From the NCBI GenBank assembly GCA_021800645.1, contig JAJYYT010000139.1:1-5941 (forward strand): DNA of 5,941 nucleotides, in the 5' to 3' direction. Position 1 is the stretch's first letter. Every line of letters starts with the position of its first letter. Made by a program: the position numbers and the translations under genes. This stretch comes from Actinomycetes bacterium (GTDB taxonomy: Bacteria > Actinomycetota > Acidimicrobiia > Acidimicrobiales > RAAP-2). The notes under the pieces are model-generated. The model saw only the letters and a program-made list of their open reading frames with translations. It did not search any database and had not been told where the DNA came from. Below are positions 1-5,441 of this stretch, in pieces.

Positions 1-299
1 AGCGCGGGGCCGGGAATCGAGGTGGAACTGGAACTGAGATCGAGCGCGGTCTTCCACTCGCTCGCAAGGCAGGTGTTCGTCGTGAAGGGCCGGCCGCCGC
101 CGAGACCCACGACGGCGAAGCCTCCGGGGGGCGTCTCGGTGCAGTTGGGCTGTGCGACGTCGTAGCCGGAGGAGCCTTGCGGGTAGGGATCGGAGAAGGT
201 CGTGCCACCGGCGGGGACGACCCAGCCGAGCATCACGAGCACAACACTCAGCGCGCCGAGGACCCAACGAAGCCGTGAACTGCAGAGTGCGTCCCTCAT
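1..299 (-). CDS. Secreted GYDV-type protein, N-terminal part (partial)
   Basis: Reading the minus strand from the ATG at 299-297 gives 99 residues with no stop before the window edge, so the C-terminus is missing. Residues 1-11 are short and basic and 12-29 are hydrophobic (WVLGALSVVLVMLGWVVP), followed by AGGTTFS, which looks like a Sec signal peptide. The exported part begins with GSSGYDVAQPNC (43-53) and continues with FAVVGLGGGRPFTTNTCLASEW (61-82). This arrangement, GYD..xPxC, then (F)A(I/V)VG..GGR.F..N.CLA.E(W), is typical of secreted actinobacterial proteins with a DUF1906/GH25-like TIM-barrel fold; that is family recall, not a search. C53 and C77 may form a disulfide outside the cell. 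A purine tract (GAGAGGGGGG on the minus strand, about 307-316) ends roughly 8 nt before the ATG and fits a ribosome binding site. It is divergent from the reductase remnant. The substrate is unknown. Confidence 0.8.
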   Translation of the reverse strand, partial: MRDALCSSRLRWVLGALSVVLVMLGWVVPAGGTTFSDPYPQGSSGYDVAQPNCTETPPGGFAVVGLGGGRPFTTNTCLASEWKTALDLSSSSTSIPGPA

Positions 300-307
300 G
301 CTGGAAA

Positions 308-398
308 CCCCCCTCTCCGCGGGTGCGCGGGTCGTCGCCCGTCTGGGGCCCGATGGCGGGCTCGAGGTCCCCCCTCTCCGCGGGTGCGCGGGTCGTCG
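308..398. repeat. Perfect 30-bp direct repeat, two copies 61 bp apart
   Basis: Positions 308-337 and 369-398 are identical over 30 bases, starting CCCCCCTCTCCGCGGG and ending GGGTCGTCG on the plus strand. The match stops at both flanks: base 307 is a and 368 is t; 338 is c and 399 is g. Read on the minus strand, each copy ends in a GGAGAGGGGGG tract, so both carry a Shine-Dalgarno-like sequence, but only the copy at 308-337 sits just before the ATG of the left-edge gene. The 31-bp spacer contains a GC hairpin (GCCCG 348-352, CGGGC 357-361). The pair probably lies entirely inside that gene's leader. Confidence 0.9.
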
Positions 399-401
399 GG
401 C

Positions 402-410
402 ACGCTACCA
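402..410 (-). promoter_or_regulatory. Candidate extended -10 promoter for the left-edge secreted protein
   Basis: On the minus strand 410-402 reads TGGTAGCGT, which fits the extended -10 pattern TGnTAnnnT. Transcription would start near 395, inside the distal 30-bp repeat copy, giving a leader of about 96 nt. No clear -35 element is visible 16-19 nt upstream. The call is by pattern only. Confidence 0.35.
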
Positions 411-430
411 CGGTGCATTGATCCTGCTGA

Positions 431-441
431 CTCGTCACGAG
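431..441. promoter_or_regulatory. Short palindrome in the divergent intergenic region
   Basis: CTCGTCACGAG is a perfect inverted repeat of two 5-bp arms around one base. It lies between the divergent starts at 299 and 461, just upstream of the ribosome binding site of the reductase remnant (GGAGGAGGAA, 448-457). It could be an operator half or chance; 5-bp arms are weak evidence at this GC content. Confidence 0.15.
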
Positions 442-460
442 CAGCTCGGAGGAGGAAGTC

Positions 461-827
461 GTGGAGCACCGGTTCTCGGGGCGTGCAGGCCTGAAGGTCT
501 CGACGCTGGCGCTCGCCACGATGACCTTCGGCGGTCGAGGCGAGCTCTCCCAGGTGGGGAGCACCCAGGTCGCCGAGGCCAGGCGGCTCATCGCCCGTGC
601 CCTCGAAGCACGTGTGAACCTCGTCGACGCCGCGGACATGTACCCGGGAGGGATCGCCGAGGAGATCGCGCAGCCGAACTGGTCCTCGAGCACGGCGAGC
701 GTCGGACCCTCTGCGGGGTCAGCGCAGGTCCGCTCCTGTACCCCCCTGGCACCAGGCCGCGAACGCCTCGGACAGGCTCGGGCCCTCCGACGAAAGCCTC
801 CTGCTCCAGGACCGACCCGGATCGTGA
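461..827 (+). pseudogene. Aldo/keto reductase remnant with internal deletion and frameshifts
   Basis: A strong ribosome binding site (GGAGGAGGAA, 448-457) precedes the GTG at 461. Residues 1-69 match the N-terminus of an NADP-dependent aldo/keto reductase (YajO/MocA-like group): start MEHRFSGRAGLKVS, then TMTFGGRGE, then VNLVDAADMYPGGIAEEI, which includes the conserved Asp56 and catalytic Tyr61 region. After about 665-672 this frame loses similarity. A second frame (670-741) gives AAELVLEHGERRTL and VSAGPLLYP, and a third frame (747 to the TGA at 825-827) gives WHQAANASDRLG and SDESLLLQDRPGS. Together these are the usual C-terminal end of the same family. Intact members have about 320-340 residues, so roughly 200 central residues are gone, including the catalytic Lys and His and most cofactor contacts. 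A further single base appears lost in the C run at 741-746. Left in its starting frame the gene would give a 124-residue product ending at 835, which cannot be an active reductase. Confidence 0.85.
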
Positions 828-847
828 TCGGCTGAGCCCCTCCGAAC

Positions 848-911
848 CGGGCGAGCGCGTCTGGGAACTGCCGAACGCAATCGCCCGAGCGCGCAACTGC
901 CCGATTGGCAG
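848..911. repeat. Cluster of small inverted and direct repeats between the remnant and the amidohydrolase
   Basis: Positions 828-942 hold no gene that I can support. They contain CGGGCGA (848-854) facing TCGCCCG (881-887), the 8-mer CGAGCGCG at both 852-859 and 886-893, and a compact hairpin CTGCC-cgatt-GGCAG (897-911). The last lies 32 nt before the candidate promoter at 943 and could be an operator or a weak end to transcription from the reductase remnant. There is no U-tract. Confidence 0.3.
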
Positions 912-942
912 ACGACACAGGCCAGCGACGTGGCATGTGCGG

Positions 943-951
943 TGGTACCCT
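943..951 (+). promoter_or_regulatory. Candidate extended -10 promoter for the amidohydrolase
   Basis: TGGTACCCT fits TGnTAnnnT and resembles the TGGTAGCGT box of the left-edge gene. Initiation near 958 would give a leader of about 35 nt that contains the GGAGG at 982-986. No convincing -35 is seen. If it is real, the in-frame GTG at 930 is not transcribed from it, which supports the start at 993. Confidence 0.35.
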
Positions 952-981
952 CCCGCGCGCACCGACGCCTGCGAGCCGAAC

Positions 982-986
982 GGAGG
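982..986 (+). promoter_or_regulatory. Ribosome binding site that fixes the amidohydrolase start
   Basis: GGAGG lies 6 nt before the GTG at 993. It favours this start over the upstream in-frame GTG at 930, which would add 21 Arg-rich residues not expected before the family's N-terminal metal motif. Confidence 0.75.
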
Positions 987-992
987 TCTCCC

Positions 993-1910
993 GTGATCGT
1001 CGACGTCCACGCGCACTACTACCCGCAGCGCTACCTCGAGCGCATCGGCCGCCAAGAGCTCCCGCCGTCCTCCTCGGCGCCGCTGGGCGACCAAGACGTC
1101 GACGAGCGGCTGCAACTGCTCGATCGGGTCGGCATCGACATCCAGGTCCTGTCGGTCTCCCAGGCGCAGCCGTACCTGGAGACGCCAGGAGACGCCGCGC
1201 AAGCGGCCGTGCTCGCCAACGACCTGTTCCTCGCGCTGGCCGACGAGCGCCCCGACCGCTTCCGGGTCTTCGCCGCCCTCCCGCTCCCGCACGTCGACGA
1301 GGCGCTGGCGGAGATCGAGCGGGTACGCGACGCTGAGAAGCTCTCGGGCTTCACCATCGGCTGCAGCGTCGGCAACGTCCAGCTCGACGACCCGCTCCTC
1401 GACCCGGTCTACCGCCGCCTCGAGGAGCTGGGGGCCGTCGTGTTCCTGCACCCGGTCGGCCAGGAGACGACCGGATGGCTCTCCGGACGCAACCTCGCCT
1501 GGATGGTCGGCGCGACCTTCGAGGACACGGTGGCCGCACTGAGGCTGGTCCTCGCCGGCGTGCCGACGCGCTTCCCGCACATCCGCTTCGTGGTGCCCCA
1601 CCTCGGGGGCACCCTCCCGTTCCTCCTCGACCGGGTAAGTCGCAAGCGGGAAGGCGCGCTCGACGTGGTCGCCGGTCTGCGCTCCATGTACTACGACACG
1701 GTCTCCGGCTCGGTCGCGGCGCTCAGGTGCGCCTGCAGCGAGCTCGGCGACGAACGGCTCGTGCTGGGCACGGACTACCCGTACTGCGACGAGGAGCAGC
1801 TCGAGCACCACGTCGCCTACCTGGAGAAGGCCGGCCTCGACGATCGCACCCTCGAGCAGATCCGTACCGGCACGGCCACGGGTCTGCTCGGGTTGGACGG
1901 CGATGGTTGA
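993..1910 (+). CDS. Metal-dependent amidohydrolase, ACMSD-like decarboxylase group
   Basis: The 305-residue protein is of typical length for the Amidohydrolase_2 (PF04909) TIM-barrel family, which includes ACMSD, gamma-resorcylate decarboxylase and 6-methylsalicylate decarboxylase. The metal site is complete: H6 and H8 in MIVDVHAHYYP, H153 in VVFLHPVG, H203 in VVPHLGGTLPF and D261 in LVLGTDYPY. The stretch YYDTVSGSVAALRCAC (233-248) also fits the decarboxylase branch. No signal peptide is seen, so it should act in the cytoplasm, probably with Zn2+ or Mn2+, in non-oxidative decarboxylation or hydrolysis of an aromatic or muconate-type acid. The substrate cannot be read from sequence. The start is set by GGAGG at 982-986. 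Its last 8 nt overlap the next ORF, which suggests co-translation. The upstream reductase remnant and the downstream esterase would suit a catabolic setting, but the esterase is on the other strand. A hydrolase or hydratase of the same superfamily is the main alternative. Confidence 0.9.
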   Translation: MIVDVHAHYYPQRYLERIGRQELPPSSSAPLGDQDVDERLQLLDRVGIDIQVLSVSQAQPYLETPGDAAQAAVLANDLFLALADERPDRFRVFAALPLPHVDEALAEIERVRDAEKLSGFTIGCSVGNVQLDDPLLDPVYRRLEELGAVVFLHPVGQETTGWLSGRNLAWMVGATFEDTVAALRLVLAGVPTRFPHIRFVVPHLGGTLPFLLDRVSRKREGALDVVAGLRSMYYDTVSGSVAALRCACSELGDERLVLGTDYPYCDEEQLEHHVAYLEKAGLDDRTLEQIRTGTATGLLGLDGDG

Positions 1911-2154
1911 GCCAGCACCCACGATCGGCTCTCTCCGCCTCCGCGACGCCTCCGGCCCCATTGCGACGAACCGCCTCTCCTTCGAAGCCACCCTCGTGAT
2001 CCTGAGGATCCGGCGCGTCGCTGCGACCGCCGCGCTCGCGCTGCGCCGCCTCCTCGGGTACCTCGGCGAGACAGACACGAAGTACTGGACGCTTCGATCC
2101 CAGATCGAGCGCTTCGAACACGACAGTCGGCGCTCGCAGAGAGACGAAGGATGA
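1903..2154 (+). CDS. Small hypothetical protein, 83 residues
   Basis: I do not recognise this protein. The ATG at 1903 lies inside the end of the amidohydrolase in the overlap ATGGTTGA, a common arrangement for translational coupling; there is no good independent ribosome binding site. By eye most of its codons end in G or C, as in the neighbouring real genes, and the other frames here read as Arg/Ser/Pro-rich sequence typical of shadows. Predicted content: residues 1-26 are mixed; 27-53 look helical and rich in Ala, Leu and Arg (FEATLVILRIRRVAATAALA); 54-83 are charged (ETDTKYWTLRSQIERFEHDS). No signal peptide, zinc motif or clear membrane helix is seen. It ends 27 nt before the convergent esterase's stop. 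It could be a small accessory or regulatory protein, a fragment of a lost gene, or not expressed at all. Confidence 0.5.
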   Translation: MVEPAPTIGSLRLRDASGPIATNRLSFEATLVILRIRRVAATAALALRRLLGYLGETDTKYWTLRSQIERFEHDSRRSQRDEG

Positions 2155-2181
2155 GCGCGCGCAGATCCGTCGGTCGGCCGG

Positions 2182-3753
2182 CTACCCGCCGAGCGAGGCG
2201 GGGGCGAGGACGCCAGAGGGCCCAGGCAGCGGCGCGACGTCCTCCCATACTGCGAGCTCCTCGTCGCGCGGCCGGTCTTCGACGGCGATCCTCGGACCGA
2301 AGACCATCGTCGCGCGACGGTCGCGGTCCCACGCCGGCCATCGTCCCACGAGCGGATCGGACGGATCGCCAGACCTCGCGAGCGACACCCACGCCGCCTG
2401 CATCGCCGCCGACAGCGCGTCGGTGCCGGCGCTCGCGCCCACGAAGCTGGAGACGCCCGGGCGACCGTGGGTCCCGAAGACGAACGGGACCTCGAGGGCA
2501 TGGGTCGCACCGAGGGCACCGCCGAACGCCGGGGACGGCCAGGTGAAGAGGTAGACGAACGTCCGGGGGTCGTGCGCACGCAGTGCTGCGGCGAGCCGGA
2601 GCGAGGGCCACCGGAACACGGCGTCGCTCGCCGCCGCCACCCACAGCGCGCGAGCATCCGAGGGCTCCCCTCGGCGCGTCAGCACGTCACGGTAGCGCTC
2701 GACGACGCGCTGAGAAGGTGCTCGCGGCGCGGCGTGCTCGATACGCCGTCTGAGGGACTCGTCGTCCATGGCCTGCGCCGAGGCGTGGTTCAGCGTGAAG
2801 AAGGTCATCTCGTCGCGGTTGGTGCCCACGATCGTCGCCACGCCGGCCGCAGAGCCGCGGGCGACCGTCCGCAGCGGGAGGTCGGGCAGCGTGACGCCGT
2901 CGACTACAGGGAGGAGCGGCTGGGGGAGCTCACCGGGGCGCGCAGGACGGCGGGACATCGACGCGAGCGCGGCGACGAGCTCGTCGGCCGGCACGCGCTC
3001 GAGCGCTTCCCGGGACACCTCGGAGACCCCGAGCTCGCGAGCGAAAGCGAGGGCCGCGTCCTCCGCGCGCCGTGCGCTCTGCGTGTACGGCGGCCCGCTC
3101 TGGATCACCGCCGCCCGGAACAGCCCGCGCGCCCCGGGAGCCGCGAGCAGGGCCGCGACGCACATCGCGCCGGCGGACTCGCCGAACAGCGTGACGTTGG
3201 AGGGATCGCCGCCGAACGACGCGACGTGGTCGCGCACCCAGCCGAGCGCGGCGATCAGGTCCAAGAGCGCCCAGTTCCCGCCGACGTGCCCGCCGTCGCT
3301 CCCCTCGGCGAGCGCGCGGTGCGCGAGGAACCCGAGCGCGCCGAGCCGGTAGTTCACGTTCACGACGACGACCTCCCCGTTCGCCGCAAGGTGCTTCCCC
3401 TCGTACAGTGCGCTGCCGGCGCTCCCAGAGGTGAAGCCGCCACCGTGCACCCACACGAGCACCGGTCGCCCCGAGGCGTCGGGGGCCGGGGTCCAGATGC
3501 TGAGGTGCAGGCAGTCTTCGCTCTGCTCGCAGGGGTCTCCGGGCAACGCCGAGCCCACTGACAGCGGTTGGGGTGCGAGCGGGCCCGGCCTGGACGCGTC
3601 CCGCACCCCCGTCCACGGCTCGGGTCGCTGAGGCCGCCGCCAACGCAATGGACCTGCAGGCGAACGCGCGTAGGGCACGCCGAGGAACGACCAGACCCCG
3701 TCGACCGCGTGGCCGCGCACCCACCCACCGTCGACGCTGACAGTCGCATCCAC
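2182..3753 (-). CDS. Type-B carboxylesterase (para-nitrobenzyl esterase-like)
   Basis: This 523-residue alpha/beta hydrolase belongs to the carboxylesterase type B family (PF00135) and has the usual bacterial length. Visible motifs in order: FLGVPYARSPAGPLRWRRP (23-41), the EDCLHLSIWTP signature (79-89), the oxyanion-hole WVHGGGF (101-107), NVNYRLGALGFL (132-143), the nucleophile elbow FGESAGA with S193 (190-196), the acid E315 in GTNRDEMTFF (310-319), and H418 in GATHALEVPFVFG (415-427). The Ser-Glu-His triad is therefore complete. There is no signal peptide, so it is probably cytoplasmic. It hydrolyses carboxylic esters; the natural substrate is unknown. The start is the GTG at 3753. An in-frame TAG four codons upstream (3765-3763) blocks any longer form, and a TANNNT box 6 nt upstream suggests a leaderless mRNA. 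It converges with the 83-residue ORF and diverges from the NlpC/P60 gene. Confidence 0.95.
   Translation of the reverse strand: MDATVSVDGGWVRGHAVDGVWSFLGVPYARSPAGPLRWRRPQRPEPWTGVRDASRPGPLAPQPLSVGSALPGDPCEQSEDCLHLSIWTPAPDASGRPVLVWVHGGGFTSGSAGSALYEGKHLAANGEVVVVNVNYRLGALGFLAHRALAEGSDGGHVGGNWALLDLIAALGWVRDHVASFGGDPSNVTLFGESAGAMCVAALLAAPGARGLFRAAVIQSGPPYTQSARRAEDAALAFARELGVSEVSREALERVPADELVAALASMSRRPARPGELPQPLLPVVDGVTLPDLPLRTVARGSAAGVATIVGTNRDEMTFFTLNHASAQAMDDESLRRRIEHAAPRAPSQRVVERYRDVLTRRGEPSDARALWVAAASDAVFRWPSLRLAAALRAHDPRTFVYLFTWPSPAFGGALGATHALEVPFVFGTHGRPGVSSFVGASAGTDALSAAMQAAWVSLARSGDPSDPLVGRWPAWDRDRRATMVFGPRIAVEDRPRDEELAVWEDVAPLPGPSGVLAPASLGG
2185..2202. terminator. GC hairpin at the convergent gene ends (possible bidirectional terminator)
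   Basis: CCCGCC (2185-2190) and GGCGGG (2197-2202) form a perfect 6-bp stem with the loop GAGCGA. The hairpin covers the last esterase codons and abuts its TAG at 2184-2182; the small ORF ends at 2154 on the other strand. No U-tract follows on either strand, so it would have to be a U-less terminator. Chance GC pairing is a real alternative. Confidence 0.3.
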
Positions 3754-3759
3754 GACCCG

Positions 3760-3770
3760 ACCCTACCGGC
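3760..3770 (-). promoter_or_regulatory. Candidate leaderless promoter of the esterase
   Basis: On the minus strand 3770-3760 reads GCCGGTAGGGT. Its TAGGGT fits the -10 pattern TANNNT and ends exactly 6 nt before the GTG start at 3753, where transcription would be expected to begin. The same GCCGGTA..GTCGG-like arrangement precedes the acyltransferase GTG at 5442. No clear -35 hexamer is visible. The AGGG could alternatively act as a weak ribosome binding site. Confidence 0.4.
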
Positions 3771-3836
3771 TGCTCGCGGCGACTCCTGGCCCGGATCCTG
3801 GCGCCGTCGCAGCGGCGCGGGCGTCGGATCTCGTCC

Positions 3837-3863
3837 TTGCGCTGAGAGCCCTGAGGCTAATGT
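3837..3863 (+). promoter_or_regulatory. Candidate leaderless promoter of the NlpC/P60 gene
   Basis: TTGCGC (3837-3842) and TAATGT (3858-3863) form a -35/-10 pair with a rather short 15-nt spacer. The -10 ends 7 nt before the GTG at 3871, so the transcript could start on that codon. There is no Shine-Dalgarno sequence at normal distance: GAGG at 3853-3856 is 14 nt away and would lie in the promoter. Confidence 0.4.
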
Positions 3864-3870
3864 TGCTGAA

Positions 3871-5283
3871 GTGGCTGGAGTGAACCGCCGGAGCTTTCAC
3901 CGCGTCCCCGCCCGCCTCGTCGCCGCCGGCGCCGCGGCATCGTTGGTCGTCGGGACTTGGATCGTCGGCGTCGCTGGCGCCACAAGGTTCACAACAAGCG
4001 CCGCTCAGGCGAAGATCGGTCAGACCGAGTCCCAGCTCACACGGATCGAGCAGACGATAGCCCAGGAACAGCGCGATTCAGCACTCCTCGGGCAAGAATA
4101 CGACGCGGAGATGGTGCACCTGCAGGTCGTGCGGGCGGCCATCGCCGCGACGGACGCGCATCTGACGCACATTCGCAAGACCATCGTCATCGACAAGCGC
4201 GTGCTCGCAAGAGCTGCCGTCCAGGACTACGTGCTCGGCGCCCAAGGGACGCAGATCACCGCGCTGTTCTCTACGTCTGCGAACACATTCGTGATCTCCG
4301 AGGAGTACTCCGACACCGCGGTCATCAACCTGGACGCGGCGAAGCGCTCGCTCGAGGCGGCCCAGGTGAAGCTCGCCCAGACGAGGACGCAGCAGGAGGC
4401 CCAGCAGCAGCAGGCGCAAGCTGCAGCGTCGCGCCTGCAGGCCCTCCAGCAGCAGAATGAGCAGGCCTCCGCGAAGTCCGAGGCCACCTTCGCGTCCTTG
4501 AAGGGCACGCTCGGAAGAGAGGTGGCCGCCGCCGCGCAGGCGAAGGCAGAAAGGGAGGCGGCCGCAGCAGCCGCAGCCGCAGCCGCCGCACGACGTGCCG
4601 CAGCCGCAGCCGCCGCACGACGCGCCGCAGCCGCAGCAGCAGAACGGCGCGCCGTCGCGGCAGCAGAACGGCGGGCCGCTGCCGCAGCCGCAGTCGCCCA
4701 GGAGGCGGCCGCACGTCACGCCGCAGCCGCAGCCGCAGCCGCCCAGCAGGCGGCACAGGTCGCGAGCGCGCTCGGTGGCACAGGCGCAGCCGCAGCGCAA
4801 GCGGCGAACGAGGCGTCTGCCGCGGCGGGCGGACCGACGGTCGGGTCCAGCAGCACCGCCCCCGCGGCGGGCGGACCGACGGTCGGGTTCAGCAGCACAG
4901 CCACCGCGGCCGGACAGGCCGCGGTGCGTGCGGCCGAGTCCCAGCTCGGCGTCCCCTACGTCTGGGGCGGCGAGACGCCCGGCGTCGGGTTCGACTGCTC
5001 CGGCCTCGTGCAGTGGTCCTGGGCGCAGGCGGGCGTCAGCATCCCTCGCACCTCCCAGGAGCAGTTCGCCACAGTGCCGCACGTGCCCATGTCCGACATC
5101 CAACCGGGGGACCTGCTCTTCTACTTCAATCTCGACGGCACAGGCACGGTGGACCACGTCGTCATGTACGTCGGCTCCGGTCCCTACGGCAACCAGACCG
5201 TGATCCAGGCCCCGTACACCGGGGCCACCGTGTCCTACGACGCGCTCTACACGTACGGGCTCGTGGCGGTCGGCCAGCCCTGA
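3871..5283 (+). CDS. Secreted NlpC/P60 peptidoglycan hydrolase with coiled coil and Ala-rich linker
   Basis: The 470-residue product has four parts. Residues 1-38 are a basic N-terminus plus a hydrophobic segment ([22 protein letters not shown]), acting as signal peptide or membrane anchor. Residues 45-215 form a long, mostly helical coiled coil rich in Gln and Glu, of the PcsB/CwlO/RipC kind, with the usual central break at [19 protein letters not shown] (118-136). Residues 216-345 are an Ala/Arg-rich linker and a doubled AAGGPTVG(S/F)SST repeat. Residues 346-470 are the NlpC/P60 domain: GVPYVWGG (360-367), the catalytic C376 in [12 protein letters not shown]429 in VDHVVMYVG, and Q446 in [11 protein letters not shown] at the third catalytic position. 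It should cleave peptide stems (typically D-Glu/m-DAP bonds) during wall remodelling or cell separation. The coiled coil may serve FtsEX-type regulation, by analogy only, since no ftsEX is in view. The frame is open back to 3568, but that region is the esterase's N-terminus on the other strand. GTG 3880 is an alternative start. Confidence 0.93.
   Translation: MAGVNRRSFHRVPARLVAAGAAASLVVGTWIVGVAGATRFTTSAAQAKIGQTESQLTRIEQTIAQEQRDSALLGQEYDAEMVHLQVVRAAIAATDAHLTHIRKTIVIDKRVLARAAVQDYVLGAQGTQITALFSTSANTFVISEEYSDTAVINLDAAKRSLEAAQVKLAQTRTQQEAQQQQAQAAASRLQALQQQNEQASAKSEATFASLKGTLGREVAAAAQAKAEREAAAAAAAAAAARRAAAAAAARRAAAAAAERRAVAAAERRAAAAAAVAQEAAARHAAAAAAAAQQAAQVASALGGTGAAAAQAANEASAAAGGPTVGSSSTAPAAGGPTVGFSSTATAAGQAAVRAAESQLGVPYVWGGETPGVGFDCSGLVQWSWAQAGVSIPRTSQEQFATVPHVPMSDIQPGDLLFYFNLDGTGTVDHVVMYVGSGPYGNQTVIQAPYTGATVSYDALYTYGLVAVGQP
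4570..4674 (+). repeat. In-frame 27-bp tandem repeats coding the Ala/Arg linker
   Basis: Units 4570-4596 and 4597-4623 differ at one of 27 bases (the last, t or c). A third, more diverged unit follows at 4624-4650 and a shortened 24-bp unit at 4651-4674. Each full unit encodes nine residues, mostly Ala with a paired Arg, so RR pairs fall at residues 241-242, 250-251, 259-260 and 267-268. Within the units GCCGCA hexamers recur, and again at about 4720-4740. All periods are multiples of three. Confidence 0.8.
4820..4903 (+). repeat. 42-bp tandem duplication in the NlpC/P60 linker
   Basis: Positions 4820-4861 and 4862-4903 match at 39 of 42 bases. They encode two copies of a 14-residue unit, [14 protein letters not shown] and [14 protein letters not shown], just before the catalytic domain. 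Two of the three differences change the residue (S to F, P to T). The unit looks flexible and likely serves as spacer. Confidence 0.85.
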
Positions 5284-5441
5284 TCCCCGGCACCGACGCC
5301 CCGACGCCCCCGGCCCTGGGTCGCCGCGCCGACCTCTGATCTGGCGCGCCGACCCCTCATCCGGCGCCCCGTCCGTCCCGGCGCCCCGTCCCGACGACCC
5401 GTCCCTCCTACCGCGAACCACGACGCCGGTACGCTCGGAGT
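5284..5441 (+). terminator. C-rich intergenic stretch with tandem repeats; possible Rho-type termination region
   Basis: No gene is supported in these 158 nt. They hold an 8-mer tandem CCGACGCC (5293-5308), a hairpin GGTCG-ccgcgc-CGACC (5319-5334), a 20-bp tandem pair (5326-5345 and 5346-5365, 3 mismatches), and GGCGCCCCGTCC twice (5363-5374, 5380-5391). Over 5341-5420 I count about 44 C against 19 G on the plus strand. Such C-rich, G-poorer RNA just after a stop codon suits Rho loading, but no site can be assigned. The repeats may equally be neutral slippage products. Confidence 0.35.
5425..5435 (+). promoter_or_regulatory. Candidate leaderless promoter of the acyltransferase
   Basis: GCCGGTACGCT contains TACGCT (TANNNT) ending 6 nt before the GTG at 5442. 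GGAG at 5437-5440 is only 1 nt from the GTG, too close to work as a ribosome binding site. The element closely resembles the one before the esterase GTG (GCCGGTAGGGT). No good -35 is visible. Confidence 0.4.

Noticed and set aside
930..992. Upstream GTG start for the amidohydrolase
   Set aside because: It adds 21 Arg-rich residues before the family's normal MIVDVHAHYYP start, has no ribosome binding site, and lies before the candidate promoter box.
202..996. Plus-strand 264-codon open frame across the remnant and leader
   Set aside because: It only looks interesting because it includes the second-frame AKR fragment (670-741). The rest is antisense to the secreted gene, crosses its leader repeats, or is non-coding, so it is not a gene.
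588..2657. Minus-strand open frame of 689 codons covering the amidohydrolase and its flanks
   Set aside because: It is antisense to the amidohydrolase, which has a complete metal-site motif set and a ribosome binding site. Its translation is Arg/Ser/Gly-rich without a recognisable domain and continues through the intergenic region into the esterase in another frame. High GC makes such shadows long.
2467..3561. Plus-strand open frame of 364 codons
   Set aside because: It is the complement of the carboxylesterase, whose catalytic triad and motifs are intact; its own translation is Arg/Gly/Val-rich without motifs.
3568..3870. 101-codon N-terminal extension of the NlpC/P60 frame
   Set aside because: It overlaps the esterase start on the other strand, is Arg/Pro-rich, and precedes the signal-peptide-like segment. 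GTG 3871, 7 nt after a TANNNT box, is the better start.
3860..3883. Tiny ORF MLLKWLE whose TGA overlaps GTG 3880, as a possible leader peptide for the NlpC/P60 gene
   Set aside because: Its only purine tract (GAGG, 3853-3856) is 3 nt from the ATG, and its ATG lies inside the likely -10 box, so it would probably not be in the transcript. Without 5'-end data I do not call it.
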